The position numbers and the translations under genes are program-made. A stretch of 64,000 nt of DNA from Lysinibacillus sp. B2A1. GTDB lineage: Bacteria; Bacillota; Bacilli; Bacillales_A; Planococcaceae. Below, in pieces: positions 18,594 to 28,202 of the stretch. The notes below the pieces were generated by a model that was not told where the DNA came from, searched no databases, and saw only the letters and a list, made by a program, of their open reading frames with translations. Each line of letters starts with the position of its first letter. Within the stretch, counting starts at the first letter, position 1. The stretch lies in assembly GCA_002973635.1 (NCBI GenBank), contig CP027224.1, positions 258,501 through 322,500 on the forward strand. The letters run 5' to 3'.

Positions 18594-21500
18594 ATGAAAA
18601 ATAGTACAAAATTATATGATAAATTATTTAAAACAGCAATGGCAACAGCAATTGCTACAAGTGCGATTGCTGTTGTAGTACCTGAAACTACAAAGGCAAG
18701 TACAGATGAGGAAGTTTTTAGTGATGTAAAAACAGCCTCGGACTATTATCAATATGTCAATGAGTTATTTGAACGTGGCTTTGTTAGCGGCTATCCAGAT
18801 GGCTCATTTAAGCCAACAGGTCTATTAACACGTGCTCAAGCGTCAAAAATACTAGCACTAAATCTAGGACTAGATGTGACAAAAACGTTTAACCATACAT
18901 TTAACGATATACCTCAAAACGATTGGGCCTATCCATATGTCGCTGCTTTAAAAGAGGCTGGGGTTATTGATGGCTATCCAGATGGAGCGTTTAGACCAAA
19001 TGCACCGATTACACGTAGTCAAATGGCTAAGATTATTGTGAATGGCTATGGGCTCAAGCCAGCAACAGAAATCACGTTCCCATTCACAGATATAGCTACT
19101 GATGACTGGGCGGCGCCTTACATTCAAGCATTATTTGATGCAGGAATTACAATTGGTCAAACAGCAACAACTTATGGTGGGTATGCGACGGTAACACGTG
19201 CTAATATGGCGGCATTTACTATTCGCTCTGAGGTAACAACAGATTATCGTGATAACCGCAGTCCTGATGAAAATATTATATCCTCTATTAAAGATAATAA
19301 GATTACGATTGGTGGACAAGAATATTATATTAAGAAGGAACTACAGCCATTACTTCATGAGCGTAATCTAGCTGTTTTAAATGAAGCTAACCTAGACTTT
19401 ATAAAAATTGGAACTAAAATTGTAGGAATTCGCAATGTTGAATTATTAAATGGTGGAACAGCCGAGCAGCCACTTGTATTAGATTTAGCAGGTGGTGCAG
19501 TGGATACAAATATCACGATTGCAGGCGACTATATAAAAATTGTAAATGCCAATGTTACTGGAGATATTACAGTAAAGCAAGGTGATCAAAAATTAGTCGA
19601 ATTTAACGGTCTTGACTTAAATGGTCGTTTAATTATCGAAGGAGACACTAAACACCAGCAGGAATCGGTTGTGAAAATGACAGACACAACGGTAAATGAA
19701 GTGATTGTAAATCGTGATAAAACCAAAGTTATTACAGATAACTCTACACCTACTATTAAAATCGATAGCAATGTCTCTCAGGTAGAAATTGCTGGTAAAA
19801 TTAATGCTATTGATTTCATCGGGAAACAAGATGTATTAGTAAAAGGAACATTGGAAACACAGGAATTAACGATTGAAACGCCAATTAAAGTAACTCTTGA
19901 AAATAAAGTACAGCTACCATCAGTGGAAACACAGCAATATGGTAGTCAACTCATCGTGCCAACTGATAGTACGATTGGCAGATTAACGAAACCAAGCAAT
20001 GTCAAGCCTGAAGAAGCGGTGAAGTTGCCTGAAGGTGGTACACCAAAAATTGGTATGGTTACAGATAAAGCAGAGGTAGAGCGTCCAACAACACCTGTCA
20101 CACCTCCAGTTACCCCACCAACAACAGGCGGTGGTTCAACAGGTGGCTCGGGTGGTGGAACAGTTACTCCATCATTTGTTTCTCAAGTTACTACAGCCAA
20201 CAATATAATAGATGCAGAAAACAAAGATGCATCAGCAGTGGGTATGGTAGGCACAAGGGTTACAACAAACAACTCGAATGTAGCAACAGCGACAATAAAA
20301 GATGGCAAAATTCATATTACATCTGTAGGACCTGGAACGGCTACGCTTATAGTGAAAGAGGATGCACCGTCTACAAAAGAAGCACAAATCTTTGTGGTGG
20401 TAGATGCTTACGGTAAAATTAGCTACACAATTAAACGCCCAGAAACGGATTCATTTGTTTCGGAAACAGCAACAGCTAACAATATTGTAGATGTAGAAAA
20501 CAAAGATGCATCAGCGGTGGGTATGGTGGGCACAACAGTTACAACAAGCAACTCGAATGTAGCAACGGCGACAATAAAAGATGGCAAAATTAATATCACA
20601 TCTGTAGGACCTGGTACAGCTACGATTACAGTAAAAGAAGATGCACCTTCTGAAAAAGAAGCGCAGATTCTAGTGACAGTGGATGCGAATGGTAAAATTA
20701 CACAGAAAATTAAACGACCAGTTGAAGTAGCACAAGATAAATTAACAGAGGAGCCTACACCAGCAACAGCAGAATTAGTAGAAATTTATAAAGCCGTTGA
20801 TATCAATGGCATTACGCTAGAAAATGTAACAGATGTAACAAAGGCTGTGAAAGATGCCATTACAGCTAAAGGTGGTAGCTTAACAGAGGAAGAGCTAAAA
20901 CTAGTAGTGGACACAGCTTTACTACCATATTTGATTAAAAAGGATAATGAAAGCTTAGAAAAAGTATCTACACCGCTTGAATTAATAACAACAGGTCCTA
21001 ATGGTACAAGCTTTACATGGCAATCAGTAGAAAAAATCGGTAACCATAATGGCGATATCGACCTTGCAACAGGCAATGTAACACGTGATGATGCAGATGA
21101 TAACAATGACAAGGTAAAATTACATGTAACAGCAACAAATGGTGCAGCAACAAAAGCAGAGGAAATCGACACTACTATTTTAGAAGTGAAAAAGCCATAT
21201 TTGATAAGTGCTACACTACAGGATAACGATGGTGATGGCGACACATCCGTTGGCGACCGCATCGTATTAAAATTTAGTGAGCGTGTTGGTATTACAGATA
21301 ATATAAATATGGATGGCGTTGATGTATCCCTGTTCGGGGTTGATGGTATCTTTGGTGTAACGAACGAAGGCTCTTGGTCTGAGGATGGCACAACTTTAAC
21401 GATGGTAGTTGGTACGGGCGCTACCCTAAAGGTAAATAATGATATTACATTACAAGCAGGCAAAGTGATAGATAAAAATGGCACAGAAAGTGGTACAAAT

Positions 21501-23723
21501 ACAGTGCAATTACAGCTTGCACCTTATGAATACACAATTGTTACACCAAATGTAACAGGTGAATTCTATTATGATAACTCAGGTAAGATTGTGAGTGAAG
21601 CTGCTGAACAGGTTCCAAACACAATTACCTTCTCACGTAATGGTCAACCAATAACGGATGCTACTGTTACTTATGGTGATGAAAATGTAGCGACAGGTAC
21701 AATCGCATCAGGTTTATTTACATTAAAATCTATTAATGTAACTCGAAATGGTAAGACAGAAAAGGTAACATTTGCAAATGGTGAAAGTATTTCAGTTAAT
21801 ACGGCACCAGTGCTAAATATTATTAGTGCTACGGAATTTACAGCTGGTGTAAATAGTTCCTATGTACAAAATGGTTATGTAAAAACAGTGAAAGTGGCAG
21901 ATACTGTTGCAGCCCCTATTATTGTAAGTGCAACACAAACTTTAGCTCATCCAGTTATCATTGATGGGAAAGACAAACTAGAACTGACTAGTGGAGTAGC
22001 CGTTACTGCTACAAAAGATGAGGTGCAATTAAAAAATCTAAAAGTATCAGGTAATCAGAATGGTGCTCAGACTGCACTTGCTAGAGGTTCAATTAAGTTA
22101 GCTGGAGAAACAAAGCTCACACTAGACAATGTTGATGTAAAAGGGATTGATACTGGTGGATTTGGTTTTGCTGGTATTATATTGTCAAAGGACAATGCGC
22201 AACTTGCTATCAAGGATTCAAATATTGCTGTCCAATACTCACAAGGTGGCGATAATTCAATGTCTGCATATGGTATACGTGCAGATGGCAAGAATGTTAA
22301 TATTACAGTTGTTAATTCCACTATTTCTTCAAATTCGAAAGCAGGAGATGTTGGAACATACGGCATTAAAGGTGGCGAAGGTACTACAGTTTCCATTACA
22401 GATGGCTCAGTAGGCGTGGAGGCAAATGCTTCTTATACACGTACAGTACATGGTATTCATTTAGGGAATAGCTCAAATTTAACAATAGAAGGTACAAGCA
22501 CAATTAAAGTTGTTGCTCCAAATGCAAATGGTTTTGGTGTTGGAAATAATGATAAGTATGCATCTCAAAATGTCTCAACAGGTACGATATTTGATATTGA
22601 TGGCTCTGCTAATGGAAAACGAAAAGCACCATATGAATATGATTTGGATGCGCTAAATAAAATCAATGCGGCATTAGCTCAAATTGATGAGGCATTGATT
22701 AAAAAAGCGAACCCTTCATTGCAAGAAGTAACAACGGATTTGAATTTACCAACTATCATGGATGATCTAGCAGTAACATGGTCAGCAGATACAGTTAATG
22801 GGGCAACAATTGCTCAGGACGGTACAGTAACGAGAAGTGCGAATGATGATATAGATGATGAGGTAACATTAACGGCAACCATTATCCAGAATGGTATGAC
22901 CAAAACAAAAACGTTCCAAGTAATTATCAAAGAGAATAAAGTGCCTACGATTGTAAAAGTAGAAACAGTAGATTCAGATTCTAACGGCAAACTAGATGGA
23001 TTGAAGATTACACTTAGTGAAAGTATTAAAGATTCTACGGTTGATGTAAAAGATTTCGTTATCGCTGGATACAGCAATTTAGGATTTAATACAGGAAGCA
23101 CAGCAGATGATGATGAAATCTACATTACATTTGATGAAGGAGAAGTTTTCGATACAGATCAGACACCTACTCTAACATATACTGAGGGAACATTAAGTGA
23201 TGTTGCTGGAAACCTACTAGGTACTGATTCAAAATTGTCAGTAGACAAGGCCAATCCAATTCTTATTGCTGTGTCCATTAATGATGATTTGTGGAGTGAA
23301 TTAGGTGATATAATGACCTTGACATACAGTGAAAAAGTCATTGTAGATACTAGTAATAATTTTAAAGACAGATATACAACTGATACTACTGATGGGCATC
23401 AAATCTATTTCCCACAAGTAGATGCTATGCTTGGGTTAGACAACAATTCGTCTAACATTCTGAAATCAACATTTGAAATTGTAACTTACAACTCGAATGA
23501 AGATGCGGCAACTGTAGGCTCAAGAATTACAGTTCCAGAAATTCCGAATTCGTTGCCAAGTAATATACTTCGAATTGAAGTATCACATTCATCATTTAGA
23601 TCAGGTGGAGTTCCAAATCAATCGACAATTGCACTAAAAGATTTATTTATATCTGAAATTACAGATTTAGCAAATAACCAATTAAAACATACGTCAAAAA
23701 CAATGACTATTACAAAAAATTGA
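18594..23723 (+). CDS. Giant surface protein with N-terminal SLH repeats and beta-solenoid segments (1709 aa)
   Basis: The preferred start is ATG 18594 (MKNSTKLYDKLFKTAMAT), because AAAGGAG ends 10 bases upstream; ATG 18558 lacks a ribosome site. Signal peptide to about residue 35 (TTKA). Three SLH repeats at 42-216 (GYPDGSFKPTGLLTRAQA, GYPDGAFRPNAPITRSQMA). A beta-solenoid-like region 270-480 with recurring short strands; a Thr/Pro/Gly linker 498-525; two nearly identical 93-residue Ig-like repeats 527-712; atrophied Ig domains; a pectate-lyase-like parallel-beta segment about 1170-1340 (AYGIRADGKN, TYGIKGGEG); then Ca-binding-like D/N-rich units to the end. Unlike the other two SLH proteins, the anchor is N-terminal. 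It is probably a wall-anchored adhesin or S-layer-like protein. The end may have been shortened, see the relic just downstream. Confidence 0.85.
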   Translation: MKNSTKLYDKLFKTAMATAIATSAIAVVVPETTKASTDEEVFSDVKTASDYYQYVNELFERGFVSGYPDGSFKPTGLLTRAQASKILALNLGLDVTKTFNHTFNDIPQNDWAYPYVAALKEAGVIDGYPDGAFRPNAPITRSQMAKIIVNGYGLKPATEITFPFTDIATDDWAAPYIQALFDAGITIGQTATTYGGYATVTRANMAAFTIRSEVTTDYRDNRSPDENIISSIKDNKITIGGQEYYIKKELQPLLHERNLAVLNEANLDFIKIGTKIVGIRNVELLNGGTAEQPLVLDLAGGAVDTNITIAGDYIKIVNANVTGDITVKQGDQKLVEFNGLDLNGRLIIEGDTKHQQESVVKMTDTTVNEVIVNRDKTKVITDNSTPTIKIDSNVSQVEIAGKINAIDFIGKQDVLVKGTLETQELTIETPIKVTLENKVQLPSVETQQYGSQLIVPTDSTIGRLTKPSNVKPEEAVKLPEGGTPKIGMVTDKAEVERPTTPVTPPVTPPTTGGGSTGGSGGGTVTPSFVSQVTTANNIIDAENKDASAVGMVGTRVTTNNSNVATATIKDGKIHITSVGPGTATLIVKEDAPSTKEAQIFVVVDAYGKISYTIKRPETDSFVSETATANNIVDVENKDASAVGMVGTTVTTSNSNVATATIKDGKINITSVGPGTATITVKEDAPSEKEAQILVTVDANGKITQKIKRPVEVAQDKLTEEPTPATAELVEIYKAVDINGITLENVTDVTKAVKDAITAKGGSLTEEELKLVVDTALLPYLIKKDNESLEKVSTPLELITTGPNGTSFTWQSVEKIGNHNGDIDLATGNVTRDDADDNNDKVKLHVTATNGAATKAEEIDTTILEVKKPYLISATLQDNDGDGDTSVGDRIVLKFSERVGITDNINMDGVDVSLFGVDGIFGVTNEGSWSEDGTTLTMVVGTGATLKVNNDITLQAGKVIDKNGTESGTNTVQLQLAPYEYTIVTPNVTGEFYYDNSGKIVSEAAEQVPNTITFSRNGQPITDATVTYGDENVATGTIASGLFTLKSINVTRNGKTEKVTFANGESISVNTAPVLNIISATEFTAGVNSSYVQNGYVKTVKVADTVAAPIIVSATQTLAHPVIIDGKDKLELTSGVAVTATKDEVQLKNLKVSGNQNGAQTALARGSIKLAGETKLTLDNVDVKGIDTGGFGFAGIILSKDNAQLAIKDSNIAVQYSQGGDNSMSAYGIRADGKNVNITVVNSTISSNSKAGDVGTYGIKGGEGTTVSITDGSVGVEANASYTRTVHGIHLGNSSNLTIEGTSTIKVVAPNANGFGVGNNDKYASQNVSTGTIFDIDGSANGKRKAPYEYDLDALNKINAALAQIDEALIKKANPSLQEVTTDLNLPTIMDDLAVTWSADTVNGATIAQDGTVTRSANDDIDDEVTLTATIIQNGMTKTKTFQVIIKENKVPTIVKVETVDSDSNGKLDGLKITLSESIKDSTVDVKDFVIAGYSNLGFNTGSTADDDEIYITFDEGEVFDTDQTPTLTYTEGTLSDVAGNLLGTDSKLSVDKANPILIAVSINDDLWSELGDIMTLTYSEKVIVDTSNNFKDRYTTDTTDGHQIYFPQVDAMLGLDNNSSNILKSTFEIVTYNSNEDAATVGSRITVPEIPNSLPSNILRIEVSHSSFRSGGVPNQSTIALKDLFISEITDLANNQLKHTSKTMTITKN
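20172..20729 (+). repeat. 279-base tandem duplication inside the SLH gene
   Basis: The units begin at 20172 and 20451 (TCATTTGTTTC), a 279-base period equal to 93 codons. The middle of the two units is almost identical at DNA level (for example the SNVATATIKDGKI-encoding part), pointing to a fairly recent duplication of one Ig-like domain. Confidence 0.85.
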
Positions 23724-23745
23724 TACACGTGTTATAGCAACAAAA

Positions 23746-24009
23746 TGAGTGAAAGCTTCAGTAATTTCTGCAGGAACATCTGTTACTTGGACAGTCGATC
23801 AATCAAAATTTATAACACCAACATTAGATGACAAGGTTTGGTACGAATTTAATAGAGTGAAGGTTTCATTAATCAATAATGATAGAAGTAAAATGAAGGC
23901 TATATTAGAAGGTGGCCTGTCAATGCCTTAATTCTCGTTAAGGAGCAAGTTTAACATTTACAACAACTGCAAATGCAGCTGAAGCAGATGTAACAGTGAT
24001 GGTACAATA
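23746..24009 (+). pseudogene. Relic of a surface-protein C-terminus
   Basis: An open stretch 23746-23931 encodes VKASVISAGTSVTWTV...YEFNRVKVSLIN and ends LEGGLSMP. One frame over, 23931-24009 reads N-S-R-stop-GASLTFTTTANAAEADV, ending VTVMVQ at a TAA. With one shift and one stop removed these join into a single Ig-like C-terminal domain. It lacks a ribosome site and starts just after the stop of the 1709-aa SLH gene. It is probably the old end of that gene or of a neighbour lost by deletion. Confidence 0.6.
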
Positions 24010-24047
24010 ATTTTTTAGGATTTAAGTTATAACGATAATACTTTAAT

Positions 24048-24093
24048 AAGCTCAATGTGGAAGATAAATAGTTCTCTACATTGGGCTTTTCTC
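24048..24093 (+). terminator. Terminator downstream of the SLH gene and relic
   Basis: AGCTCAATGT / ACATTGGGCT arms separated by about 20 bases, followed by TTTTCTCC. Confidence 0.65.
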
Positions 24094-24206
24094 CTTGCTA
24101 AAATTATGTAAGGATCTATTGCCAGTTGTTTTTATCTAAACGAATAGAGCCCTTAAACATAGGGTAGAGTTTGTTATAATGATTCTAACGAATGGAGGTG
24201 TTTGAT

Positions 24207-24611
24207 TTGCAGCAAAATTGGGAGAAAGTAGTTGTAGAAAAGCTAACATTAGCTGTTAATCCGGTCTTTGTTATTGTTTTTGGTTCGTATGCGCAGGGGT
24301 CGGCACGGGAAGATAGTGATTTAGATATTGCGTATTTTGCAGAAAAACAGCTTTCGGCTTATGAACGTTTTCTATTAGCAGGTGAAATTGCACAGTCTTG
24401 TAATGTAGATGTTGATTTAGTTGATATTAAAACGGTTGATACAGTGTTCGCAGCACAAATTTTTTCAAGTGGTAATGTCATTGATTGCAAAGATGAAAAC
24501 ACCTTTGTTAAAGAACGTATGAAGGCATTATCAATGTATGTGACATTAAATGAACAACGTGCGGAAATTCTAAAGGCAATTGAAGAAAGAGGTAGTGTCT
24601 ATGGTGAATAA
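24207..24611 (+). CDS. mntA: MntA-type nucleotidyltransferase antitoxin (134 aa)
   Basis: The start chosen is TTG 24207 (MQQNWEKVVVEKL), 6 bases after GGAGGTG (24194-24200); ATG 24192 would put the ribosome site inside the gene. The minimal nucleotidyltransferase signature GSYAQGSAREDSDLDIAY (about residues 29-46) has the GS and DxD catalytic pattern, with a third acidic residue near VDVDLVD. MntA antitoxins of type VII systems add AMP to the HepT toxin. The gene overlaps hepT by 11 bases. TATAAT at 24175-24180 is a likely -10. The pair sits between surface-protein genes and a sensor kinase gene. Confidence 0.85.
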   Translation: MQQNWEKVVVEKLTLAVNPVFVIVFGSYAQGSAREDSDLDIAYFAEKQLSAYERFLLAGEIAQSCNVDVDLVDIKTVDTVFAAQIFSSGNVIDCKDENTFVKERMKALSMYVTLNEQRAEILKAIEERGSVYGE

Positions 24612-25008
24612 TGATGTTGTTTTAAATAAAGTCGCAACAATCGAACGATGTGTGAATCGTGTTAGGGAAGTGTACGGCGATAATCCTGAAAATTTAATGG
24701 ATTTTACCAAGCAGGATAGTATTATTTTAAATATTCAACGAGCATGTGAAGCTAGTATTGATTTGGCCATGCATATTGTTAGTGATTTAAAGCTAGGTTT
24801 GCCTAAAACAAGTCGAGAAGCATTTAAGTTGCTCGAGGAAAATAATATTATAAATCATGCATTAGCAAAAACCTTAATGAATATGGTTGGATTTCGCAAT
24901 ATTGCTGTACATGATTATCAAACAATTGAATTAAATATACTTCAAGCAATCATCGAGAATCATTTAAATGATTTTAAGATCTATACAGCAGCGATATTGC
25001 TTGTATAA
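24601..25008 (+). CDS. hepT: HepT-type HEPN ribonuclease toxin (135 aa)
   Basis: Starts at ATG 24601 (MVNNDVVLNKVATIERC) with AAAGAGGT upstream; a longer frame from 24580 is less likely. The protein is all-helical HEPN. Near the C-terminus it has R-N-I-A-V-H-D-Y, the Rx4HxY active site with the Tyr that MntA AMPylates in studied systems. It overlaps mntA by 11 bases, typical of an antitoxin-first pair with coupled translation. The intact motif suggests an active RNase. Confidence 0.9.
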   Translation: MVNNDVVLNKVATIERCVNRVREVYGDNPENLMDFTKQDSIILNIQRACEASIDLAMHIVSDLKLGLPKTSREAFKLLEENNIINHALAKTLMNMVGFRNIAVHDYQTIELNILQAIIENHLNDFKIYTAAILLV

Positions 25009-25017
25009 CATAAAATC

Positions 25018-25052
25018 AACAGGCAGTAAAAATCTATGCCTGTTGTTTTGTT
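25018..25052 (+). terminator. Terminator after hepT
   Basis: CAACAGGCA / TGCCTGTTG stem with an 11-base loop, followed by TTTTGTTTG, 9 bases after the stop. Confidence 0.85.
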
Positions 25053-25058
25053 TGTGAA

Positions 25059-25108
25059 ACGGATAAAATGACTGAACTGATGGATAGAACCTCCAAACTG
25101 ACGGATAG
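25059..25108. repeat. 21-base-period tandem element, copy B
   Basis: GGATA occurs at 25061, 25082 and 25103, exactly 21 bases apart, with AACTGA before the second and third as in copy A (16645-16694). The last unit forms the left arm of the terminator at 25101-25138. Confidence 0.7.
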
Positions 25109-25138
25109 AGCAGACTTCGCTCTATCCTTATTTTTTAG
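25101..25138 (+). terminator. Second terminator, built from the last repeat unit
   Basis: GGATAGAGC / GCTCTATCC, 9 perfect pairs with an 8-base loop, then TTATTTTTT. It overlaps the 3' end of the convergent kinase gene. Confidence 0.75.
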
Positions 25139-28100
25139 GAATTGGGAATGAGATGGTTGTGCCTTGTCCAACTACACTTTCTATAGTTAGTTCTGCATTA
25201 AATAATTGTTTTAGGCGTTGTTGTGTATTGACAAGACCAACGCTTGTTTTCTTTTGGGGTATGGTATTATCAAAGCCAACACCATTATCGGAAATGGCTA
25301 CAGTAAAATATTGCTCTACCTCTGTAATGCGAATTATCACGTTTCCGCCTCCACGTTTTGGTAAAATGCCATGCTGGATGGCGTTCTCCACGAGTGTTTG
25401 AATGGATAGAGGGGGAACCGACAGCTCCATATTCTCTGGTATATCCCAAATAACCTGAATTCTATCCCCAAATCGAATTTGCTCAATGGCTAGATAAGAG
25501 CGCACAAGCTTTAATTCATAGTCAATAGGTACGGCCAAATCGACATTTTGAAAATCGAAGCTCATTTGTAAATAATCACTAAATGCTAATAATAGCTTCT
25601 CCATTTGCTCATTATCCACGCCATGCAACGAAATAATCGAGCTCAGTGTATTAAAGAAAAAGTGGGGCTGAATTTGTGCCTGTAGCCAAGCTGCCTCGAT
25701 TCGTAGGCGTTCCTCACTCGACTGCTTTACTCGAACGAGTGCATGGACCCTTGACTTAAGCTCCACATATTCCATTGGTTTTTTGACATAGTCATTCGCT
25801 CCACTTAAAAAGGCGAGCTGTATATCCACTCTTTGCTGACGTGCTGTTAGGAACAAGATGGGTAATTCAGAAATGGAGAATTGTTCACGAATTTTCTTCG
25901 CCAATTCATAGCCTGACATATGCGGCATCATAATATCGGAAATGACCAAATCGAAGCTATTATTCTGTAACTTTTCCAGCGCTTCGGACCCACTTATTGC
26001 CGTTTCAATATCATAAGCCTCCGTAGAAAGCGCATTGGCAAGTACCTGCAGGTTTACTGCATCATCATCAACAATTAAAATTCTCGAATGGCTAGTCACT
26101 AGCGTTTCTTTTTCAGTAACCGCTGCTATTTCGTCTTCAAATTTTGAGAGACTACTTAGTAAGGAGGCATATTTAGAAAGAGAAGCATCGTTGTCAACGT
26201 TTATTTTCGTATCATTGTCCACTTGTTCATTCGTTATTGGTAATGAGAAAGTAAAGGTAGAGCCTTTGCCAACAGTGGACGACAATGACATTTTTCCTCC
26301 ATGAAGGGTTACTAGCTCATGGCAAATACTTAAGCCTAGACCAAGCCCACCTCCAATAGATGTCATGCTGGAATCTGCTTGCTCGTATGGTTCAAATATT
26401 CTTTCCTGTATGTTTTTCTCAATACCGATTCCCGTATCTGTAACTGAAATATACATTTTTTTACCGACCAATTCAGCATCTATAGTAATAGATCCTTTTT
26501 CTGTAAATTTAATAGCATTGTGAATTAAATTGGTGAAAATTTGAATAAGCCGAGTTTCGTCCGCTAAGACAGGCGGTAAATCTTTTGACATTTTAATAAT
26601 AAGCTCTATAGGCTTTCCTTTTAGCATAAAAAGGAATATATTACTTACGCCGCTTGCTAGATTATGCACATTAATGGCCTTTGGATGAAGACGGAGTGTT
26701 TTCTCTTTTAATTGCACTAAATCGAGTAAATCATCCAGCATGTAGGACATATGATTGCCAATTGTTAGAAGTAGCTTTACATCATCATTATTTTTTTCGG
26801 GAAGATCAGAATTTTGCTTCACCAATAGTGTTTGGGCAATACTCATCATGCCATGAAGCGGATTGCGAAGCTCATGTGAAGTATTTGCCAGAAAATCATC
26901 CTTTGTATCTATTTCCTTTTGGAGCTTAACAGAAAGCTTTTCGGTTTGCAGCGTTGTTTGGAAGTAACGTGTAAACCAATAAGCTGATAATGCTGTGATA
27001 GCGATCAAGAGATCAAATGGATAATGACTGTAAGGTAAGGTAGTATTCTGCCTTATTGAAAAAAATAGTGAATTACCAGCAACAGCGGTACCTGTTAATA
27101 ATAAAAATACGATTCCTTTTTGTCCTTTTATTACTATATAAAGTATGAAAACAGTTATAATAATAGGAGAAACAATAAATATTGTTGTGAAAATAATTTT
27201 GGTTTTAAAGATATACTCGATTGGGGATAGGATGATAAATACTAAATAAGTTATACATAGTATTGGAACAACATTTAATATTTTTGGTGGTTTTGAATAT
27301 TCCTTCACTAATTCTCGTAGAAATAACACGAAAAATAACATATTAATAATATAGGAAAAATAAAATAGTTTATTTGCCCAAATCCAATTAATAGGTAAAT
27401 ACATATAAATAATTTTATTGCTTGAAACAAGTATAGTTATACAAGTAAAGATAATGATCATGGCAAAATAGATGAGTGATTTACTTCGAATACCAATTCC
27501 AACAAGTAAAACAGCAAAGAGAAGATAAAATAAAAAAACCAGACATACAGCTATCTGAGTGGAGATGGAAAAGAACTTTGATTTTTCCATTGATTGCAAA
27601 TCACCAAAAATAACCTCTTTTGTAAATCCACCCTGTGAATAACGATTCGTTTGAACGCCCTGTATAATAATCTCACTTTCATTCGAGTCTAAGGTAAAAT
27701 AGTAGGTAATAGGTCTACTAATCGGGGCAGTCCGTTCGTTGTCTGATTTCAGATTGCCTAGTCCGCCAATTAGTTGCCCATTTACATATAGCTCGTAAGG
27801 TGCTAATCCTTCAGGTATTGTCATACCATACATTTGAGGTGCATTGTGTTGTTTTAGAATGATTAAGCGATAAGAACCATATTGGCCATCACTAAGCTCT
27901 TTAAAGTATTTATTCCAGGACTCGGGTTGGTTGGAATAAACTTTTTGTTCATCATGTACAGATGATTTTTCTGATGCGAGTAAAGTATCTGGATATAACG
28001 CCCATTCTCCTTGTAGTTTAATTTTAAAATCATAGCTTGTATCGATAGCTCTTAAATCAACGGTTCCTTGTTTTGCAGAGACTCCATCTGGAACATTTGT

Positions 28101-28202
28101 GAAATCCAACCAAGCGAAACGGAGTAATGTAAGTAAGCAAAAAAATATACCAGCAATTAGAAAAATCATTAAATTTTTTGAGAGTATTTTCTTCTTCATC
28201 AT
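25128..28202 (-). CDS. Hybrid sensor kinase with 7TMR-DISM input and two kinase modules (1024 aa)
   Basis: In order: N-terminal membrane helix 10-30; extracellular 7TMR-DISM-type sensing domain about 40-215 (GMTIPEGLAPYELYVNGQ); a multi-helix membrane block 215-420; HisKA with NTSHELRNP (His about 443); a HATPase domain (NLIHNAIKFTEKG, DTGIGI, GLGLGLSI); a receiver domain with phosphoacceptor Asp in VISDIMMP (about 756); then a second, LytS-type His_kinase module (QAQIQPHFFFNTL, about 846) with its own HATPase (ENAIQHGI, DNGVGF, GLVNTQQRL). Two complete kinase ends in one chain are unusual. A TAA in frame lies just before ATG 28202, so no longer start exists; the ribosome site there is weak. 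It is divergent from a SARP-type regulator, its likely partner. The ligand is unknown. Confidence 0.9.
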   Translation of the reverse strand: MMKKKILSKNLMIFLIAGIFFCLLTLLRFAWLDFTNVPDGVSAKQGTVDLRAIDTSYDFKIKLQGEWALYPDTLLASEKSSVHDEQKVYSNQPESWNKYFKELSDGQYGSYRLIILKQHNAPQMYGMTIPEGLAPYELYVNGQLIGGLGNLKSDNERTAPISRPITYYFTLDSNESEIIIQGVQTNRYSQGGFTKEVIFGDLQSMEKSKFFSISTQIAVCLVFLFYLLFAVLLVGIGIRSKSLIYFAMIIIFTCITILVSSNKIIYMYLPINWIWANKLFYFSYIINMLFFVLFLRELVKEYSKPPKILNVVPILCITYLVFIILSPIEYIFKTKIIFTTIFIVSPIIITVFILYIVIKGQKGIVFLLLTGTAVAGNSLFFSIRQNTTLPYSHYPFDLLIAITALSAYWFTRYFQTTLQTEKLSVKLQKEIDTKDDFLANTSHELRNPLHGMMSIAQTLLVKQNSDLPEKNNDDVKLLLTIGNHMSYMLDDLLDLVQLKEKTLRLHPKAINVHNLASGVSNIFLFMLKGKPIELIIKMSKDLPPVLADETRLIQIFTNLIHNAIKFTEKGSITIDAELVGKKMYISVTDTGIGIEKNIQERIFEPYEQADSSMTSIGGGLGLGLSICHELVTLHGGKMSLSSTVGKGSTFTFSLPITNEQVDNDTKINVDNDASLSKYASLLSSLSKFEDEIAAVTEKETLVTSHSRILIVDDDAVNLQVLANALSTEAYDIETAISGSEALEKLQNNSFDLVISDIMMPHMSGYELAKKIREQFSISELPILFLTARQQRVDIQLAFLSGANDYVKKPMEYVELKSRVHALVRVKQSSEERLRIEAAWLQAQIQPHFFFNTLSSIISLHGVDNEQMEKLLLAFSDYLQMSFDFQNVDLAVPIDYELKLVRSYLAIEQIRFGDRIQVIWDIPENMELSVPPLSIQTLVENAIQHGILPKRGGGNVIIRITEVEQYFTVAISDNGVGFDNTIPQKKTSVGLVNTQQRLKQLFNAELTIESVVGQGTTISFPIPKK

